Assembly (NCBI GenBank): GCA_041625575.1
Contig: JBFJTG010000025.1
Span: 1-33,196, forward strand
Direction: 5' to 3'
Length of the DNA stretch: 33,196 nt
Source of the DNA: Litorivivens sp041625575
GTDB lineage: Bacteria; Pseudomonadota; Gammaproteobacteria; Pseudomonadales; Spongiibacteraceae
Position numbers and translations under genes: made by a program. Positions 16,934-25,752 of this stretch are shown here, one piece after another. The notes beneath the pieces were generated by a model that was not told the DNA's origin, did not search any database, and saw only the letters and a program-made list of their open reading frames with translations. Positions within the stretch are counted from its first letter, which is position 1; the number at the start of each line of letters is the position of its first letter.

Positions 16934-18631
16934 CTATGCAGTTTTGGTAAGCGGCTCGAGCAAATGCCAGGGGCGATTATCGAGCAAGTGCGTGCGGTGC
17001 GAAACGACCTTGTTTTCGGCACAGCGCGGATAAATCGTAGCGCTAGTCATGCCCGCGTCTGTCGTCGCTAGTGTGGCGATCGGTCGCGTCAAAACACCAT
17101 CGAACTTTCGCTCTTTCCATTCCCCGAAAATCGTAAAGTCTTGCTGCAGTGCACCGATAGTACTAACGCCCAATTCAGAAGGTTGAGTCGCGGCAATCAG
17201 ATTCATTCTGTTCTCTCCCGCTCTTTCGAACAGCCCGGTTCGCAGCTCCCAGGCCTCAAGCGGCATCAAGGGCAGTGCCATAATCTGCACGCCTTGCATA
17301 GCCAGCAGTCGCGCCGACTCCGGATAAATACTATCGTCACTCACCATCAAGCCCAGGCGTCCAACAGGCAGATCACAGCTGTCAAAGCCCTCAGAAAGTT
17401 CTGACCATGAGAAGCGCTCACTGAAATGCACCTGCCCCTGAGAAAATCGTAGACCCTGCTTATCAATCAAGACTGCCGCGTGCTGGCGGCCGCCCGATGG
17501 TGTAGCAAGTACCAATGAGGTCACAACAAGTCGCTCACCACACTGGCCGGCTATTGCCTCTATCACTAGTTGGCTTTGGGCAAGTGCTGCTTCGGTGCCA
17601 GGAGCATCGAGCAGGCACAAACCAGGCAAAACGATTAAAGCAGACTCGGTGGTGGCTATTGCTGATACGGCTTCTGCAAGGGCAGAAAAGCCGGTAGAAC
17701 TTAATTGCAGGGTCGAGACCTGCAAACTTTCCGGGCCCGAGAATGCTGCAAGTTGCTGCCCCGCGGGATTCTCACCCAATGCAGCGTATAGAGCCGGACG
17801 ACGACTGCGATAAACATCGGTGCCGTCAGGTCTGAGCTTGCGATCAGCATCCGCCGGACAAAAATCTGCAAACACCACTTCTTCATCGCGCGTCTTTGCC
17901 ATCGCCAGCACAGTGCCGTCTGGCGCAACAATTTGGCTTTCACCTGCGCCATTCAAAAACTCGACGGGGATATTGGTCGCGGCGCTGATGCCGTCCATCA
18001 TCGCTTCTGGAACCAAAGGTCCCACCTTGTTTGCAGCCACAACAAACACCCGGTTTTCAGGAGCCCGCACGGGGATATGCATGGAGCCTTCATCGGGTGC
18101 GAAGGAGTTCAGGCTGTTACACAGAACCTGCGCGCCGCGGAGTGCCAAACAGCGCGGCGTTTCGTTCAGCACGCCATCCATGCACATATACAATCCGAGT
18201 CGACCGATGTCAGTATCAACGACTGCGCCGGGTGTCGTTGCAGGCTTCAGAAAATCGTTTTCGTGGCCAATCAAAACCTGCTTATCGCTAATACCGAGCA
18301 ACTCGCCTTCCGGGGAGTACAAAATATTACTGCCCGATACAGCAGAATTCTCGCGCCGAAGTGTCACGCCGACAACAACGAAGGCGCCAATCGCTTTAGC
18401 CTTATCGGAAATCGCTTTCAGAAAATCGCCGTCCAGTGTTAACGAGACTTCGTAACAATGTTCGGCGTTATCGTACCAGGATAAGTGATTGCAAAATTCC
18501 GGCAGCACCACAAGCTGAGGTTTACACTCGGCCGCTTTGTCGAGCACTCGCAAGCAGCTGGCAAGATTGACAGCGATATCGCTACCGACATGAAACTGCG
18601 CTGCAGCGGCTCGAATACTGTCACTACCCAC
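16934..18631 (-). CDS. Tandem nitrilase-family protein, second half degenerate
   Basis: At 565 aa this is twice the usual nitrilase/amidase length and contains two carbon-nitrogen hydrolase domains. Domain 1 (about 5-290) has the full catalytic set: Glu45 in LPEFCNH, Lys117 in SDKQV and Cys150 in LYMCMDG. Domain 2 (about 303-545) keeps the fold (LPVGRLGLMVSDDSIYPESARLLAMQG mirrors the region around Cys150), but the three residues are Gly337, Gly399 and Ser431. It should therefore be catalytically dead and structural. Nitrilases pair through such domains, so this looks like an internal pseudo-dimer. It probably hydrolyses an amide or lactam in the pathway. The GTG start has a GGGAG site. It is the second gene of the operon, 67 bases after the receptor. 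Confidence 0.88.
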   Translation of the reverse strand: MGSDSIRAAAAQFHVGSDIAVNLASCLRVLDKAAECKPQLVVLPEFCNHLSWYDNAEHCYEVSLTLDGDFLKAISDKAKAIGAFVVVGVTLRRENSAVSGSNILYSPEGELLGISDKQVLIGHENDFLKPATTPGAVVDTDIGRLGLYMCMDGVLNETPRCLALRGAQVLCNSLNSFAPDEGSMHIPVRAPENRVFVVAANKVGPLVPEAMMDGISAATNIPVEFLNGAGESQIVAPDGTVLAMAKTRDEEVVFADFCPADADRKLRPDGTDVYRSRRPALYAALGENPAGQQLAAFSGPESLQVSTLQLSSTGFSALAEAVSAIATTESALIVLPGLCLLDAPGTEAALAQSQLVIEAIAGQCGERLVVTSLVLATPSGGRQHAAVLIDKQGLRFSQGQVHFSERFSWSELSEGFDSCDLPVGRLGLMVSDDSIYPESARLLAMQGVQIMALPLMPLEAWELRTGLFERAGENRMNLIAATQPSELGVSTIGALQQDFTIFGEWKERKFDGVLTRPIATLATTDAGMTSATIYPRCAENKVVSHRTHLLDNRPWHLLEPLTKTA

Positions 18632-18671
18632 TCTGGACTCCCGCTTTTAATCAATACATTAGACTAGATTA

Positions 18672-18690
18672 CGCGGCCGATACGGCCGCG
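18672..18690 (-). other. GC-rich intercistronic hairpin after the receptor gene
   Basis: A perfect 8-bp stem (CGCGGCCG / CGGCCGCG) with loop ATA lies between the receptor stop and the nitrilase start. There is no T-run after it, so partial termination or mRNA 3'-end protection is more likely than full termination. It could set a high receptor-to-enzyme ratio from one promoter. Confidence 0.5.
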
Positions 18691-18698
18691 CACAGTGT

Positions 18699-21347
18699 TT
18701 AAAGGAAGCTGTACTTCAGGGTAGCGCCAAAGCTACGGCGCGCACCCAGACCAACCATATATTGGTTGAATACACCGATGACAAAGGCATTCCCCGGATA
18801 GATTTCGTCTGTAAGGTTTTTGCCCCACAAGGAAACATCCCAATTGTCATTCGGGCTCAACAAGCCTATCGAGCCATTCATGACTGTACGAGAGGGAACC
18901 CAGCCCAGGTTTAGCGGCGTTAAGTATTGCTTTGACTGGTAGTTTGCATCCAAGCGTCCGGTCATCGCCCAACCCGAGTCGAAATTGTTATACAGATTCA
19001 GGCCCAGCGAATACTGCTCCTTCGAACCCCGTGCCAACTGATTACCGCCAACGTCGCCATCTGAGGGACAGGTAACGCCATCACAACCGGTACCTGTAGA
19101 TGCCGTGCTGCGACCGGGAGAGTACTTTACGCCATCGTCGTAGGTTGCGTCGTTGTAGGTCAAACCAAAATCAAGCGAAAAGTACTGATTAACACTGTAC
19201 ACACCTTCCAGCTCTATACCGATGCTGGTGGCATTACCGATGTTCGTCACGACATCTGATGAAGACAGGGTCGCCGAATTCGGTGGAATCGACCCCTGCA
19301 GGCCGCTCCAGTCGATATAGAACAAAGCGCCATTCAGGGTAAACGCGCCATCCAGGAATTTGTTCTTGGAACCCAGTTCGTAAGTCCAGTTAGTCGCCTC
19401 GTCGTATACAAGCTGCGACTTGCTTTCCGCGTTATTAAAACCACCACTCTTCAGACCTTTCGCGATAGAGGCGTATAGCATCTGATCGTCGTTCAGGGTC
19501 CAGTTCAGAATTGCACGTGGTGTGGCGTAAACAAACTGCTCGTCGTCCTTGGGTACAATAATTGTACTGGTGACTGTATCGGCCAAGCCGGGCGCAACCG
19601 GGTGCTGCGGGAGCCGATAAGTGATCGACTGACCGAAGGTCAAACCAAAAGGATCGGTATGCCGTTCAACACTTTTATCCTCCTGGGTAAGACGGGCCTC
19701 GAAAGTGCCATCCAGATTGTCAGTCAACACATAGGAAACAGAGAAAAAAGCCGCGAGGATTTCATCTTCAAAACTTGTGTCTTCCAGTCGCGCATTATGG
19801 TGCTGACGGGTAACCTGGTCGTACACGACACCTGTCGTCAACTCACCGGGGTCGGGCAACACTGAAGATGGCGTCGACAGAGGCTTGCTACAATTTGCTC
19901 TGTGCTCGGGCGTGTCGCCGGCACACAGATCACTGATATAAACGGTGGAAAACTCGCGATCTTCCGTCACGGCATAGTACAAGCCAAAGCTGCCTCGCAG
20001 CCTGTCACCGCTGTCATAATCGAAGCGAAATTCATGTGAAAACGCGTCGAGTTCGGAATTCGGCCGACCACTAAAAGTATTTGCGAATTTGTAAGCTGCA
20101 GGGTTTTGGTTATCTATGGCGTAAACGGCAGTATCAACGGCTATACCGCGGCCGACCAAGGGGTCTTCTCCACCCGGACCTCCGGTTGATAAGGTGTCAT
20201 GCTTGGCCAAGCCGAGCAGGTAGTGCGCGCTCCAGTTTTCGGAGAGGCTGTAGTCGCTGGAAAAGGTTACGACTTCGGTAGTCGCAACCTGGCCGATTCC
20301 ACGCGGATCGATAACAACACCGTCGATGGTACGGGGCCCCATGGAGCCCGCGGCTGTTTTAGGAAGTTCGCCACACCAAGCTGAAAACCCTGAATGGGCC
20401 GCATTCGGCGAGGGATTGCCGATATCATTAACCGTGCGCCAGTTACAGTTCAAATCAAGTTGGTCGTCGCGACGAAAACCAAAGCGGGCAGCGTTTACAC
20501 CGGAAATACTGTAGCCGGGACCCGTTTCCTTTATCGCCTTGTTTTTGTAGTAGCTGGAGCGAAGCATCAGCGCATCGGTGGGCTCGTAGGCCAGCACCAG
20601 TGAGTAGACTTCGTCGTCCCAGCCGCCCAAATTTCCCGTCGTGGTCGGACCAGTCGGGTCTGCATCAGCCATTGGGTGATCATTTTTGGTATGACCATCG
20701 TAGCTGCTAAAGCCCGCGGTCACCTTTGCTAACAATCGACCGTCAAAGGCGACCGGACCATTGAAACTAAGTTTGACATCTTCGCGCTCGTTGTCGCCGA
20801 CGGTTGCGCTTATATAGGACTCAAATTCCGCCTTGGGCTTGGCTGTGATGTAATTCACCGCGCCGGCAAAGGCGTTGCGACCAAACAGGGCGTTTTGGGG
20901 CCCTTTAATGACCTCGACCCGCTCCATATCAATCATGCCCAGGTTAAGCATACTCTGACGCTGGAGATAAACACCGTCGATGAAGAAGGACACGTTCTGA
21001 ATTCGCGAAGTAGTAAATTGCTGTGCGAGACCGCGGATTACCGCATTGCCGTGGTTTCCTCCGGTAATAAAACCTTCATAGGTAAAGCCCGGGGTGGCGG
21101 CCGCAATATCGTCCAGACCCGAGAAGCCACGTCGATTCATCGAATCGGCCGTGAAGGGGGTAACGGCTACGGGGATATCCTGAATCGACTCGTCCCGCTT
21201 ACGTGCGGTAACGATAACCTCTTCTACCGCCAAATTTCTTGCTGCGCGTTTTTTTGATGCCGGTTCCTGCGCTAAAGCGCTCATTGAAAAGCTGCACAAC
21301 ACCACCAAAGCGGGCAGTACTACTGAATATCGCGATTTCACATACAT
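18699..21347 (-). CDS. TonB-dependent outer-membrane receptor
   Basis: An 882-aa TonB-dependent receptor. A signal peptide ends near residue 26 (SALAQ), a TonB box follows (EEVIVTARK, 42-50), then the plug domain (about 50-170, with VIRGL, FIDGVY and RVEVIKGPQNALFGRNAFAGAVNYIT). The rest is a long beta-barrel ending in the C-terminal YSFL. It takes up large or scarce substrates across the outer membrane using TonB energy. As the first gene downstream of operator D, and ahead of the catabolic enzymes on the same strand, it is the likely importer of the pathway substrate. A tetrapyrrole would be far above porin size. The receptor type (VEVIKGPQNALFGRNAFAGAVNYITAKP) is common among marine catabolic receptors, so the substrate cannot be read from sequence alone. 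Confidence 0.95.
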   Translation of the reverse strand: MYVKSRYSVVLPALVVLCSFSMSALAQEPASKKRAARNLAVEEVIVTARKRDESIQDIPVAVTPFTADSMNRRGFSGLDDIAAATPGFTYEGFITGGNHGNAVIRGLAQQFTTSRIQNVSFFIDGVYLQRQSMLNLGMIDMERVEVIKGPQNALFGRNAFAGAVNYITAKPKAEFESYISATVGDNEREDVKLSFNGPVAFDGRLLAKVTAGFSSYDGHTKNDHPMADADPTGPTTTGNLGGWDDEVYSLVLAYEPTDALMLRSSYYKNKAIKETGPGYSISGVNAARFGFRRDDQLDLNCNWRTVNDIGNPSPNAAHSGFSAWCGELPKTAAGSMGPRTIDGVVIDPRGIGQVATTEVVTFSSDYSLSENWSAHYLLGLAKHDTLSTGGPGGEDPLVGRGIAVDTAVYAIDNQNPAAYKFANTFSGRPNSELDAFSHEFRFDYDSGDRLRGSFGLYYAVTEDREFSTVYISDLCAGDTPEHRANCSKPLSTPSSVLPDPGELTTGVVYDQVTRQHHNARLEDTSFEDEILAAFFSVSYVLTDNLDGTFEARLTQEDKSVERHTDPFGLTFGQSITYRLPQHPVAPGLADTVTSTIIVPKDDEQFVYATPRAILNWTLNDDQMLYASIAKGLKSGGFNNAESKSQLVYDEATNWTYELGSKNKFLDGAFTLNGALFYIDWSGLQGSIPPNSATLSSSDVVTNIGNATSIGIELEGVYSVNQYFSLDFGLTYNDATYDDGVKYSPGRSTASTGTGCDGVTCPSDGDVGGNQLARGSKEQYSLGLNLYNNFDSGWAMTGRLDANYQSKQYLTPLNLGWVPSRTVMNGSIGLLSPNDNWDVSLWGKNLTDEIYPGNAFVIGVFNQYMVGLGARRSFGATLKYSFL

Positions 21348-21455
21348 GTTTTATACCTAAATTAATCACTTGAATCACCAAGTTCAGCAAGCATCCCCCA
21401 ACACTTACCCCGGCAAGTTCGCATCCGTAAAACTGGTCTGCGCGCTTGATTTGTT

Positions 21456-21473
21456 ATAATCTAATATCATTAT
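21456..21473. promoter_or_regulatory. Operator D of the shared palindrome
   Basis: ATAATCTAATATCATTAT, 15 of 18 matches with a perfect right half. It lies between the divergent receptor operon and the membrane protein/MFS operon. The minus strand reads TATAAT, and a TTGACT lies nearby (21482-21487 complement), though the spacing to it is not standard. Confidence 0.75.
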
Positions 21474-21527
21474 ACCTTTTAAGTCAACACGCAGCATAAA
21501 ACCGCACAGATAACAGGGACAATCAAC

Positions 21528-22196
21528 GTGTATAACTACAGTCTTTCACTGGCGCTATTCGACTATGTGCCTATTGTTCTTTCCGCTCTGGGCTGGTACT
21601 GGCTCTGGCGCTGGGCGGGACTGAAATCCCCCCAAAACACCCGCCTGTTGGCAATTGGCGGTGCACTCGTGGTATGCGGCGGCTTATCCAAAGCCAGCTG
21701 GAAACTGATTATTGCCATCTCAGGAGAATCTGTTGATCAGCTAAACCATAATCTGTTTTTGCTGATGACCCCCGGCTTCGCCCTCTTGTTTGTCGGTGTC
21801 TGGCGAACATCAGCCCAACTTTTTATACCACCGCTGCGCGACAAACTGCTGCTTATCAGCCTGCTACTCACACTAGCCTGCCCTCTTAGTGCAGCAATGC
21901 TCAGCGACCATCCCCGGGGCTGGTTTCTCGCCTTAGTCGCACTGACTACCGTTTTTAACACGGCAATGATTATTCGCATCAGCCGCTACTCCTGGAAGCG
22001 CAAGCAGCGACTCATAGCGAGCCTATTTTTATTGAACCTCATTACCACATTTGTGCTTAGTGGCCTCGCCCGCAGCGGCGACCAATCCGAAAGTATCCAG
22101 TGGCTTGAAGAATTTATAAACGCAGGCGCCCAAGGCTTCCTCGCCCTCGCTGCCTACCAACTCACAAGAAAAGAAAAGGCGAGCAACCCATCATGA
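21528..22196 (+). CDS. Multi-pass inner-membrane protein, unknown function
   Basis: A 222-aa protein made mostly of about seven hydrophobic helices (for example residues 10-27, 41-58, 75-93, 106-124, 128-147 and 160-177), so an integral inner-membrane protein. I do not recognise the family. The GTG start has AGGGAC upstream. Its last codons overlap the MFS start by four bases (ATGA), so the two are translated together and probably work together. Operator D lies upstream, placing it in the same regulon as the divergent receptor operon. Possible roles are a transporter accessory subunit or a sensor of membrane-bound substrate; both are guesses. Confidence 0.8.
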   Translation: MYNYSLSLALFDYVPIVLSALGWYWLWRWAGLKSPQNTRLLAIGGALVVCGGLSKASWKLIIAISGESVDQLNHNLFLLMTPGFALLFVGVWRTSAQLFIPPLRDKLLLISLLLTLACPLSAAMLSDHPRGWFLALVALTTVFNTAMIIRISRYSWKRKQRLIASLFLLNLITTFVLSGLARSGDQSESIQWLEEFINAGAQGFLALAAYQLTRKEKASNPS

Positions 22197-23512
22197 GCGA
22201 TCTTCGAGGCGGGAACCGTTTCATCGGACTGCAGCTGCTACCCAATGTCGGCGGCGGCAATCTTTCGACATTCTACTTGGCTTGCGTTGTCGGCATTATG
22301 CTGGCGACCTTCATGCCACAGATGCAGCCCTACCTACTGTCGGAATTCCTTAACATCCCGCAGGAAAAACAGGGCGTCGTCAGCGGCAATATTGCGTTCT
22401 GGGGAGAGATCGCGATTATTCTGGCGGTTGGATTTTGGGGCTCGCTATCCGACAAAGTTGGTCGAAAGCCGGTAATGGCCGCAGGTTTTGGCATTATGGC
22501 AATTGCCATAGTGCTCTACCCGCAAGCCCGCACCTACTACGAACTACTAGCTTACCGCGTGATATTTGGCGTCGGGGTATCAGCATTCAGCGTAATGACC
22601 TTCACCATATTGGCAGACTACATAGCCGACAATAGTCGAGGTAAGGCGACCGGCTTTCTCGGTGTCTGCAATGGTATAGGCGCGATGATCACCGTATTTT
22701 TTCTACTGCGCCTACCCAGCATATTTCAGGCACAGGGACTTGATTCGCAAGCCGCCGGTGAGCGCGCTTACCTGATTGTCGCAGTTGTCGCGGCAGTCGT
22801 TGCGGTAATTATGTGGCTGGGGCTCAAATCCCACATTAAAAACGAAACTGAGGAAAAATCGCCCAGCCTGCGCGAATTGACGGTAGAAGGATTTCGGGCG
22901 GCCAAAGACCCCGGCATTGCCCTATCCTACGGCGCAGCTTTTGTATCGCGTGGCAATCTCGCCATCGTGGGCACTTTTTTTACGCTTTGGCTGGCCAATT
23001 ACGGCACCACCGTCGCCGGCCTTGGTCGCGGTGAAGCTCTCGCCAAAGCCGGCATGATCGTTGGCATAGCGCAGGGCGTTACGCTAATCGGCGCCCCGCT
23101 GTTTGGCATCCTGTCCGACAAAATCAATCGCGTCCACGCACTGGCAATCGCACTATTGGTTTCATTTGCCGGCTATGGCGGTACCTACTTTATCGAAAAC
23201 CCTTTTAGCGGTGGCATGATTTTTTGCGCCATTCTGATTGGACTGGGCGAAGTTGGCGGGATCATTACCAGTGGCGTATTGATAGCCCAACAAGCGCCAC
23301 CCAAGATCCGCGGTGCCGTCAACGGCTGCTTTAATATGTGCGGTGCCATAGGCATACTCGTAGCCGCTAAGTTTGGTGGTTACCTGTTCGATCACTGGCG
23401 CGAATCAGGGCCCTTCGTCTTCTTCGGCCTACTCGCGTTCGTCGTCTTCATTTGGGCGCTACTGGTAAAATCCAAAGTAAAGGCGCCTGTAGTCGAAATT
23501 GCCAAGGGCTAA
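22193..23512 (+). CDS. MFS transporter
   Basis: A 439-aa major facilitator with about 12 membrane helices. The family's loop 2-3 signature reads GSLSDKVGRKP (83-93), and a related GILSDKINR lies in the second half. It is an inner-membrane secondary transporter, probably proton-coupled, for an organic solute. With the divergent TonB receptor it would supply the two membrane crossings for one substrate, or export an end product. Its start overlaps the upstream membrane protein (ATGA). The substrate is not readable from sequence. Confidence 0.92.
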   Translation: MSDLRGGNRFIGLQLLPNVGGGNLSTFYLACVVGIMLATFMPQMQPYLLSEFLNIPQEKQGVVSGNIAFWGEIAIILAVGFWGSLSDKVGRKPVMAAGFGIMAIAIVLYPQARTYYELLAYRVIFGVGVSAFSVMTFTILADYIADNSRGKATGFLGVCNGIGAMITVFFLLRLPSIFQAQGLDSQAAGERAYLIVAVVAAVVAVIMWLGLKSHIKNETEEKSPSLRELTVEGFRAAKDPGIALSYGAAFVSRGNLAIVGTFFTLWLANYGTTVAGLGRGEALAKAGMIVGIAQGVTLIGAPLFGILSDKINRVHALAIALLVSFAGYGGTYFIENPFSGGMIFCAILIGLGEVGGIITSGVLIAQQAPPKIRGAVNGCFNMCGAIGILVAAKFGGYLFDHWRESGPFVFFGLLAFVVFIWALLVKSKVKAPVVEIAKG

Positions 23513-23544
23513 TCCAAACAGGAACCCGGCCAGCTAACCAATTG

Positions 23545-23573
23545 CCCCGCCTAGCATTTTTGCTATGGCGGGG
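23545..23573. terminator. Hairpin downstream of the MFS gene
   Basis: CCCCGCC-TAGCA (23545-23556) pairs with TGCTA-T-GGCGGGG (23561-23573), with a TTTT loop and one bulged T. No T-run follows, so it is a possible terminator or mRNA end stabiliser for the MFS operon. Confidence 0.45.
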
Positions 23574-23727
23574 TCGTACGCCTCGCATCCCGCCCCCTTT
23601 ACATCGCCACTCCTCAAGTTTTCCCTACAAACTTGACGGTGATTTAATATACAATACGCGCGCTTTCTGACCAGCTCTCAGAAAACACCAGGGACGGGAT
23701 AATAATAAATTAAGAGTGCTAGTGCGT

Positions 23728-24897
23728 ATGGAGTCGGAAAACCGATTTATCCGGTTTGCAGATCGTCGTATACCAGCAGATATCAGGGACAACCCGGATT
23801 TCTATTTGCGTGGCTATCTACTACTGACCTTGATTCTCTCGTGCATGGCTATTTGTCTAATGGTCGTGCCTCTAGGCGGCCACATGCTTGGCTACGGCTC
23901 AACCGAATTTAAGGTCGGGCTGGCTGTCGTTCTGTTTTGTTTCAGCGGCTATCTCAGTGCTTATTATGTATTGAGCTGGCGCGGCAATTTCAAGCTCGCA
24001 GCACACATCACCTTTGGCTTTTTACTCAGCGTCAATATTACTGCGACGCAACTCACGGGCGGATTTGTTGATTCACCCGTTCCCCAACTGACCCTGTTCA
24101 CGCCCCTATTCGCCTTTGTATTGTTCGGCTTGCGTGGCGGGCTGGCTTGGGTTTGCGCCACCGTAATGCTGTGCACCCTGTCCTACGTCCTCTCCCGGCA
24201 CGATGCCTTCTCCATACAGCTCCTAAAGCAAGCTGATCAACGAGCTTTTTTAGAGGTCGTCTTCTTTTTCCTGCTGATGTTCATGGGAGTCGTCGCACTG
24301 GTTTTCTATGAACTTATGTACCAAAACCTCCAACGTCGCCTGCAAGAGGAGCGTGACAGCTATCAATACCAGGCGCACCACGACATGCTGACAGGCTTGC
24401 CCAACCGCTTTCAATTTTTCTCGTATTTCGAACAAGCATTAGCATCAGCCCAACAAAGAAAAAGCACGATTGCCTTAAGTTACATCGATCTCGACGGATT
24501 TAAACCCGTCAACGATTCTTATGGCCACCATGTAGGCGATGCATTACTGGAGGCGGTAGCCCATCGCCTGCAAGCTATAACCCGTGAAGACGATATGGTG
24601 GCGCGTTTTGGTGGAGATGAATTTGTACTGCTACTCACGGATGTCACGGACCAGCAGATCGTAGCCAAAATTGTGGAGCGTGTAGTGCACACGCTGCAGC
24701 ACCCTATTGAAGTGGATGGCATCAGGCACCGTGTAACCGCCAGTGCCGGCATAGCTACCTTTCCCAAAGACGGAAGAACGATCGACTCACTGTGCCGCAA
24801 TGCAGATGCAGCGCTCTACATAGCCAAAGAGAGCAATAACACCTTCTGCTTCTATGAAGAAAGCAACGCCTCCTCGACGACCTTACTTGGCATCTGA
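23728..24897 (+). CDS. Membrane-anchored diguanylate cyclase
   Basis: A 389-aa protein with an N-terminal membrane sensor region of about six helices (residues 28-200), a short linker and a C-terminal GGDEF domain (about 215-380). The active-site motif is intact (RFGGDEF, GGDEF at 295-299), and RxxD (REDD, 286-289) lies five residues before it, the normal inhibitory-site position. It should make cyclic di-GMP and be product-inhibited. I chose ATG 23728; an upstream in-frame GTG at 23716 would add four residues. No copy of the shared operator precedes it, and a hairpin separates it from the MFS gene, so it may be a bystander. It might instead link membrane or light-related cues to lifestyle. 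Confidence 0.92.
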   Translation: MESENRFIRFADRRIPADIRDNPDFYLRGYLLLTLILSCMAICLMVVPLGGHMLGYGSTEFKVGLAVVLFCFSGYLSAYYVLSWRGNFKLAAHITFGFLLSVNITATQLTGGFVDSPVPQLTLFTPLFAFVLFGLRGGLAWVCATVMLCTLSYVLSRHDAFSIQLLKQADQRAFLEVVFFFLLMFMGVVALVFYELMYQNLQRRLQEERDSYQYQAHHDMLTGLPNRFQFFSYFEQALASAQQRKSTIALSYIDLDGFKPVNDSYGHHVGDALLEAVAHRLQAITREDDMVARFGGDEFVLLLTDVTDQQIVAKIVERVVHTLQHPIEVDGIRHRVTASAGIATFPKDGRTIDSLCRNADAALYIAKESNNTFCFYEESNASSTTLLGI

Positions 24898-24942
24898 ACG
24901 CTCACAACAGCAGGTCAAACGACACCATCCGAATCTTGCGCG

Positions 24943-25719
24943 CTAAAACTCTTCCAGCAATCGACCCATGCCGGTAATACGATCGTTAACTCCGCAAGCC
25001 CGCAAAGCATGCCACACGGTCGCCATATTGATCGGGATTAATGGCTTCTCCAGCCAATGCTCCAGCGTAGGGAAAATATCAACTGTCGATAGGTTCGTGC
25101 CGCACTGAATAATCGCGTCAACATCGTCACCATCTGCCTTTTTAACCGCGTCGATAACGTCTTTGATGGGCGTTTCCGCAATAGAAGTCGCTGACGAACA
25201 GTTCAAACCGACAACATGCTTTACTTCAAAGCCTATTTCATCAAAAAAGCGACGTACATTGTCATCGCCGACAGGCGGATAGGGCGTGATGACCGATATT
25301 TTTTTAACGCCGAAGTTCGTCAAAGCATCTCGGGTGGCACCTGCTCCTGTGGTCATGCTGAGATCACCGATTTGATCTTGAATGTTTTTTTCAAATTCGA
25401 CATTCCCTTCCATGCCGCCCCAGAAGGTTTCGGCTGACATACCCAGCATCAAATGCGTAATCTGGGCGGTCATAATATTTTCAATACCCGGCGCCATATC
25501 GTCACGCATCAACTCCAGAAAGCGCTCAAACACCGTATTCGCATCGTCACCGGTTGCCGCCTGCTCGTCAGACCAGTTACGCAGGCGAATAAAGAAACGG
25601 GAAGGATGCCAGGTCACACCATCCAACCTTAGCTTCTGCAAATCGTATTCGACACCGGTATTGGTCGAGGGAATGAGCACGCCAATGCGCGCCCGACTTG
25701 CCATCTGATAATTCTTCAT
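24943..25719 (-). CDS. Arylmalonate decarboxylase/maleate isomerase-family protein
   Basis: A 258-aa protein of the Asp/Glu racemase superfamily. It opens with RIGVLIPSTNTGVEYD (11-26), typical of the maleate isomerase/arylmalonate decarboxylase branch. Racemases and maleate isomerases use two cysteines. Here the N-terminal one is replaced by LGMSAETFWGG (Gly93), while the C-terminal one is kept (Cys206 in IIQCGTNLSTVD). Arylmalonate decarboxylase has the same single-cysteine layout (GTS...F then SCGG), so a decarboxylase or a modified isomerase is likelier than a racemase. It follows the SDR gene by 33 bases in the same operon. Decarboxylation of a beta-keto or malonate-type acid, as on the isocyclic ring of chlorophyll derivatives, is an attractive but speculative role. 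Confidence 0.8.
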   Translation of the reverse strand: MKNYQMASRARIGVLIPSTNTGVEYDLQKLRLDGVTWHPSRFFIRLRNWSDEQAATGDDANTVFERFLELMRDDMAPGIENIMTAQITHLMLGMSAETFWGGMEGNVEFEKNIQDQIGDLSMTTGAGATRDALTNFGVKKISVITPYPPVGDDNVRRFFDEIGFEVKHVVGLNCSSATSIAETPIKDVIDAVKKADGDDVDAIIQCGTNLSTVDIFPTLEHWLEKPLIPINMATVWHALRACGVNDRITGMGRLLEEF

Positions 25720-25752
25720 TATTTGCTACCCAAAATTAACTAAAGTGCGAGC

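Noticed and set aside
17820..18455. 211-codon open frame on the plus strand
   Set aside because: It lies wholly antisense to the well-conserved nitrilase gene, with no ribosome site and no recognisable protein pattern.
8258..25719. Nicotinate (nic) degradation cluster
   Set aside because: An FAD monooxygenase, alpha/beta protein, isochorismatase-family amidase and maleate-isomerase-like protein recall NicC/D/F/E. But NicX is absent, the alpha/beta protein lacks its triad, the isomerase-like protein lacks its first cysteine, and RCCR-like and Rieske genes are unexplained.
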